Origin: Bacteroidota bacterium
GTDB lineage: Bacteria; Bacteroidota; Kryptoniia; Kryptoniales; JAKASW01
Length of the DNA: 5,649 nucleotides
Reading direction: 5' to 3'
Assembly: GCA_021785235.1 (NCBI GenBank)
Contig: JAJYGB010000579.1
Coordinates: 1-5,649, forward strand
Positions 5,351-5,649 of the stretch are shown here, one piece after another (the first letter of the stretch is position 1; every line of letters begins with the position of its first letter). Under the pieces are notes generated by a model. The model was given only the letters and a program-made list of their open reading frames with translations. It was not told the DNA's origin and made no database searches. The translations under genes and the position numbers were made by a program.

Positions 5351-5649
5351 ATGTACGGGGATAAGAGAAGAATCCTATGGGTTGATGATGAGATAGAGCT
5401 TCTAAAACCGCATGTCATCTTCCTTCAAGACAAAGGCTTTCACATAGATACCGCGACTAATGGCCAGGATGCAATAGAGCTTGTGAAGCAGAATCTCCGC
5501 GATGAGACTTTCGATCTCATTCTTCTGGATGAGATGATGGCTGGAATGGGCGGTCTAAGCACGCTTGAGGTCATAAAAGAAATCGCACCTGAAATTCCGG
5601 TAGTAATGATAACAAAGAACGAAGCTGAATCGCTTATGGAAGAGGCCAT
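5351..5649 (+). CDS. porX: PorX-like response regulator, receiver domain only (3' end outside window)
   Basis: Two-component response regulator; 99 N-terminal residues are visible. Seen: ILWVDDE with acidic pocket Asp12/Asp13, phosphoacceptor Asp60 in LILLDEMM, and conserved Thr88 in VVMITK. The conserved lysine of the receiver fold and any output domain lie past the window. ILWVDDEIELLKPH, the FLQDKGF helix and VVMITKNEAESLMEEA strongly resemble PorX. PorX carries a C-terminal PglZ/alkaline-phosphatase-like domain and, in Bacteroidota, works with the PorY kinase to control the type IX secretion system. The ATG is preceded by GAGGAG, ending 5 nt upstream. It is divergent from the ilv operon, so it is transcribed separately, and no functional link is implied. 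The receiver domain is certain. The PorX name is recognition by eye and needs the missing PglZ domain to confirm. Confidence 0.8.
   Translation, partial: MYGDKRRILWVDDEIELLKPHVIFLQDKGFHIDTATNGQDAIELVKQNLRDETFDLILLDEMMAGMGGLSTLEVIKEIAPEIPVVMITKNEAESLMEEA

Noticed and set aside
5440..5649. Minus-strand ORF at the right edge
   Set aside because: It is the antisense of the receiver-domain gene, whose Asp12/Asp13, Asp60 and Thr88 identify the plus strand as coding.

Overview
The window looks like a mid-GC bacterium of the Bacteroidota / Ignavibacteriota-Chlorobiota side of the FCB group. The main clue is the partial gene at the right edge, whose N-terminal receiver domain closely resembles PorX, a regulator best known from that group. 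This placement is inference from protein resemblance, not from a search.

Layout. Most of the window is a minus-strand branched-chain amino acid operon read from right to left. It has a strong promoter (5069-5097), a long 5' leader of about 365 nt, ilvB (2964-4697), ilvN (2476-2967, overlapping ilvB by 4 nt), a 260-nt spacer with repeats and hairpins, ilvC (1223-2215), a 154-nt spacer bounded by an inverted repeat, and cimA (1-1068, cut by the left edge). On the plus strand a PorX-like response regulator starts at 5351 and runs off the right edge. It is divergent from the operon.

Function. IlvB/IlvN make 2-acetolactate and 2-aceto-2-hydroxybutyrate. IlvC reduces and isomerises them. CimA makes citramalate from pyruvate and acetyl-CoA, giving 2-oxobutyrate without threonine. 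Together these are the committed steps to valine, leucine and isoleucine, with isoleucine probably made by the pyruvate (citramalate) route.

Most interesting finding. The ilvB leader contains an unannotated 55-codon ORF (4887-5054, minus). Its codons 29-44 encode 13 Leu/Ile/Val out of 16 residues, and codons 49-54 add 5 of 6. The end of this ORF overlaps the first arm of a set of mutually exclusive RNA pairings: segment 1 (4910-4917) with segment 2 (4867-4874), or segment 2 (4868-4878) with segment 3 (4819-4829). This is the architecture of a ribosome-mediated transcription attenuator. The leader peptide and the 1:2 / 2:3 pairings are read directly from the sequence. The terminator itself is less clear and the mechanism is inferred.

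The spacers within the operon are not featureless. They carry imperfect repeats, a perfect 10-bp hairpin, and a dyad overlapping a TATAAT box at the ilvN stop codon, so ilvC may have its own regulation. I see no tRNA, rRNA, CRISPR array or insertion sequence.
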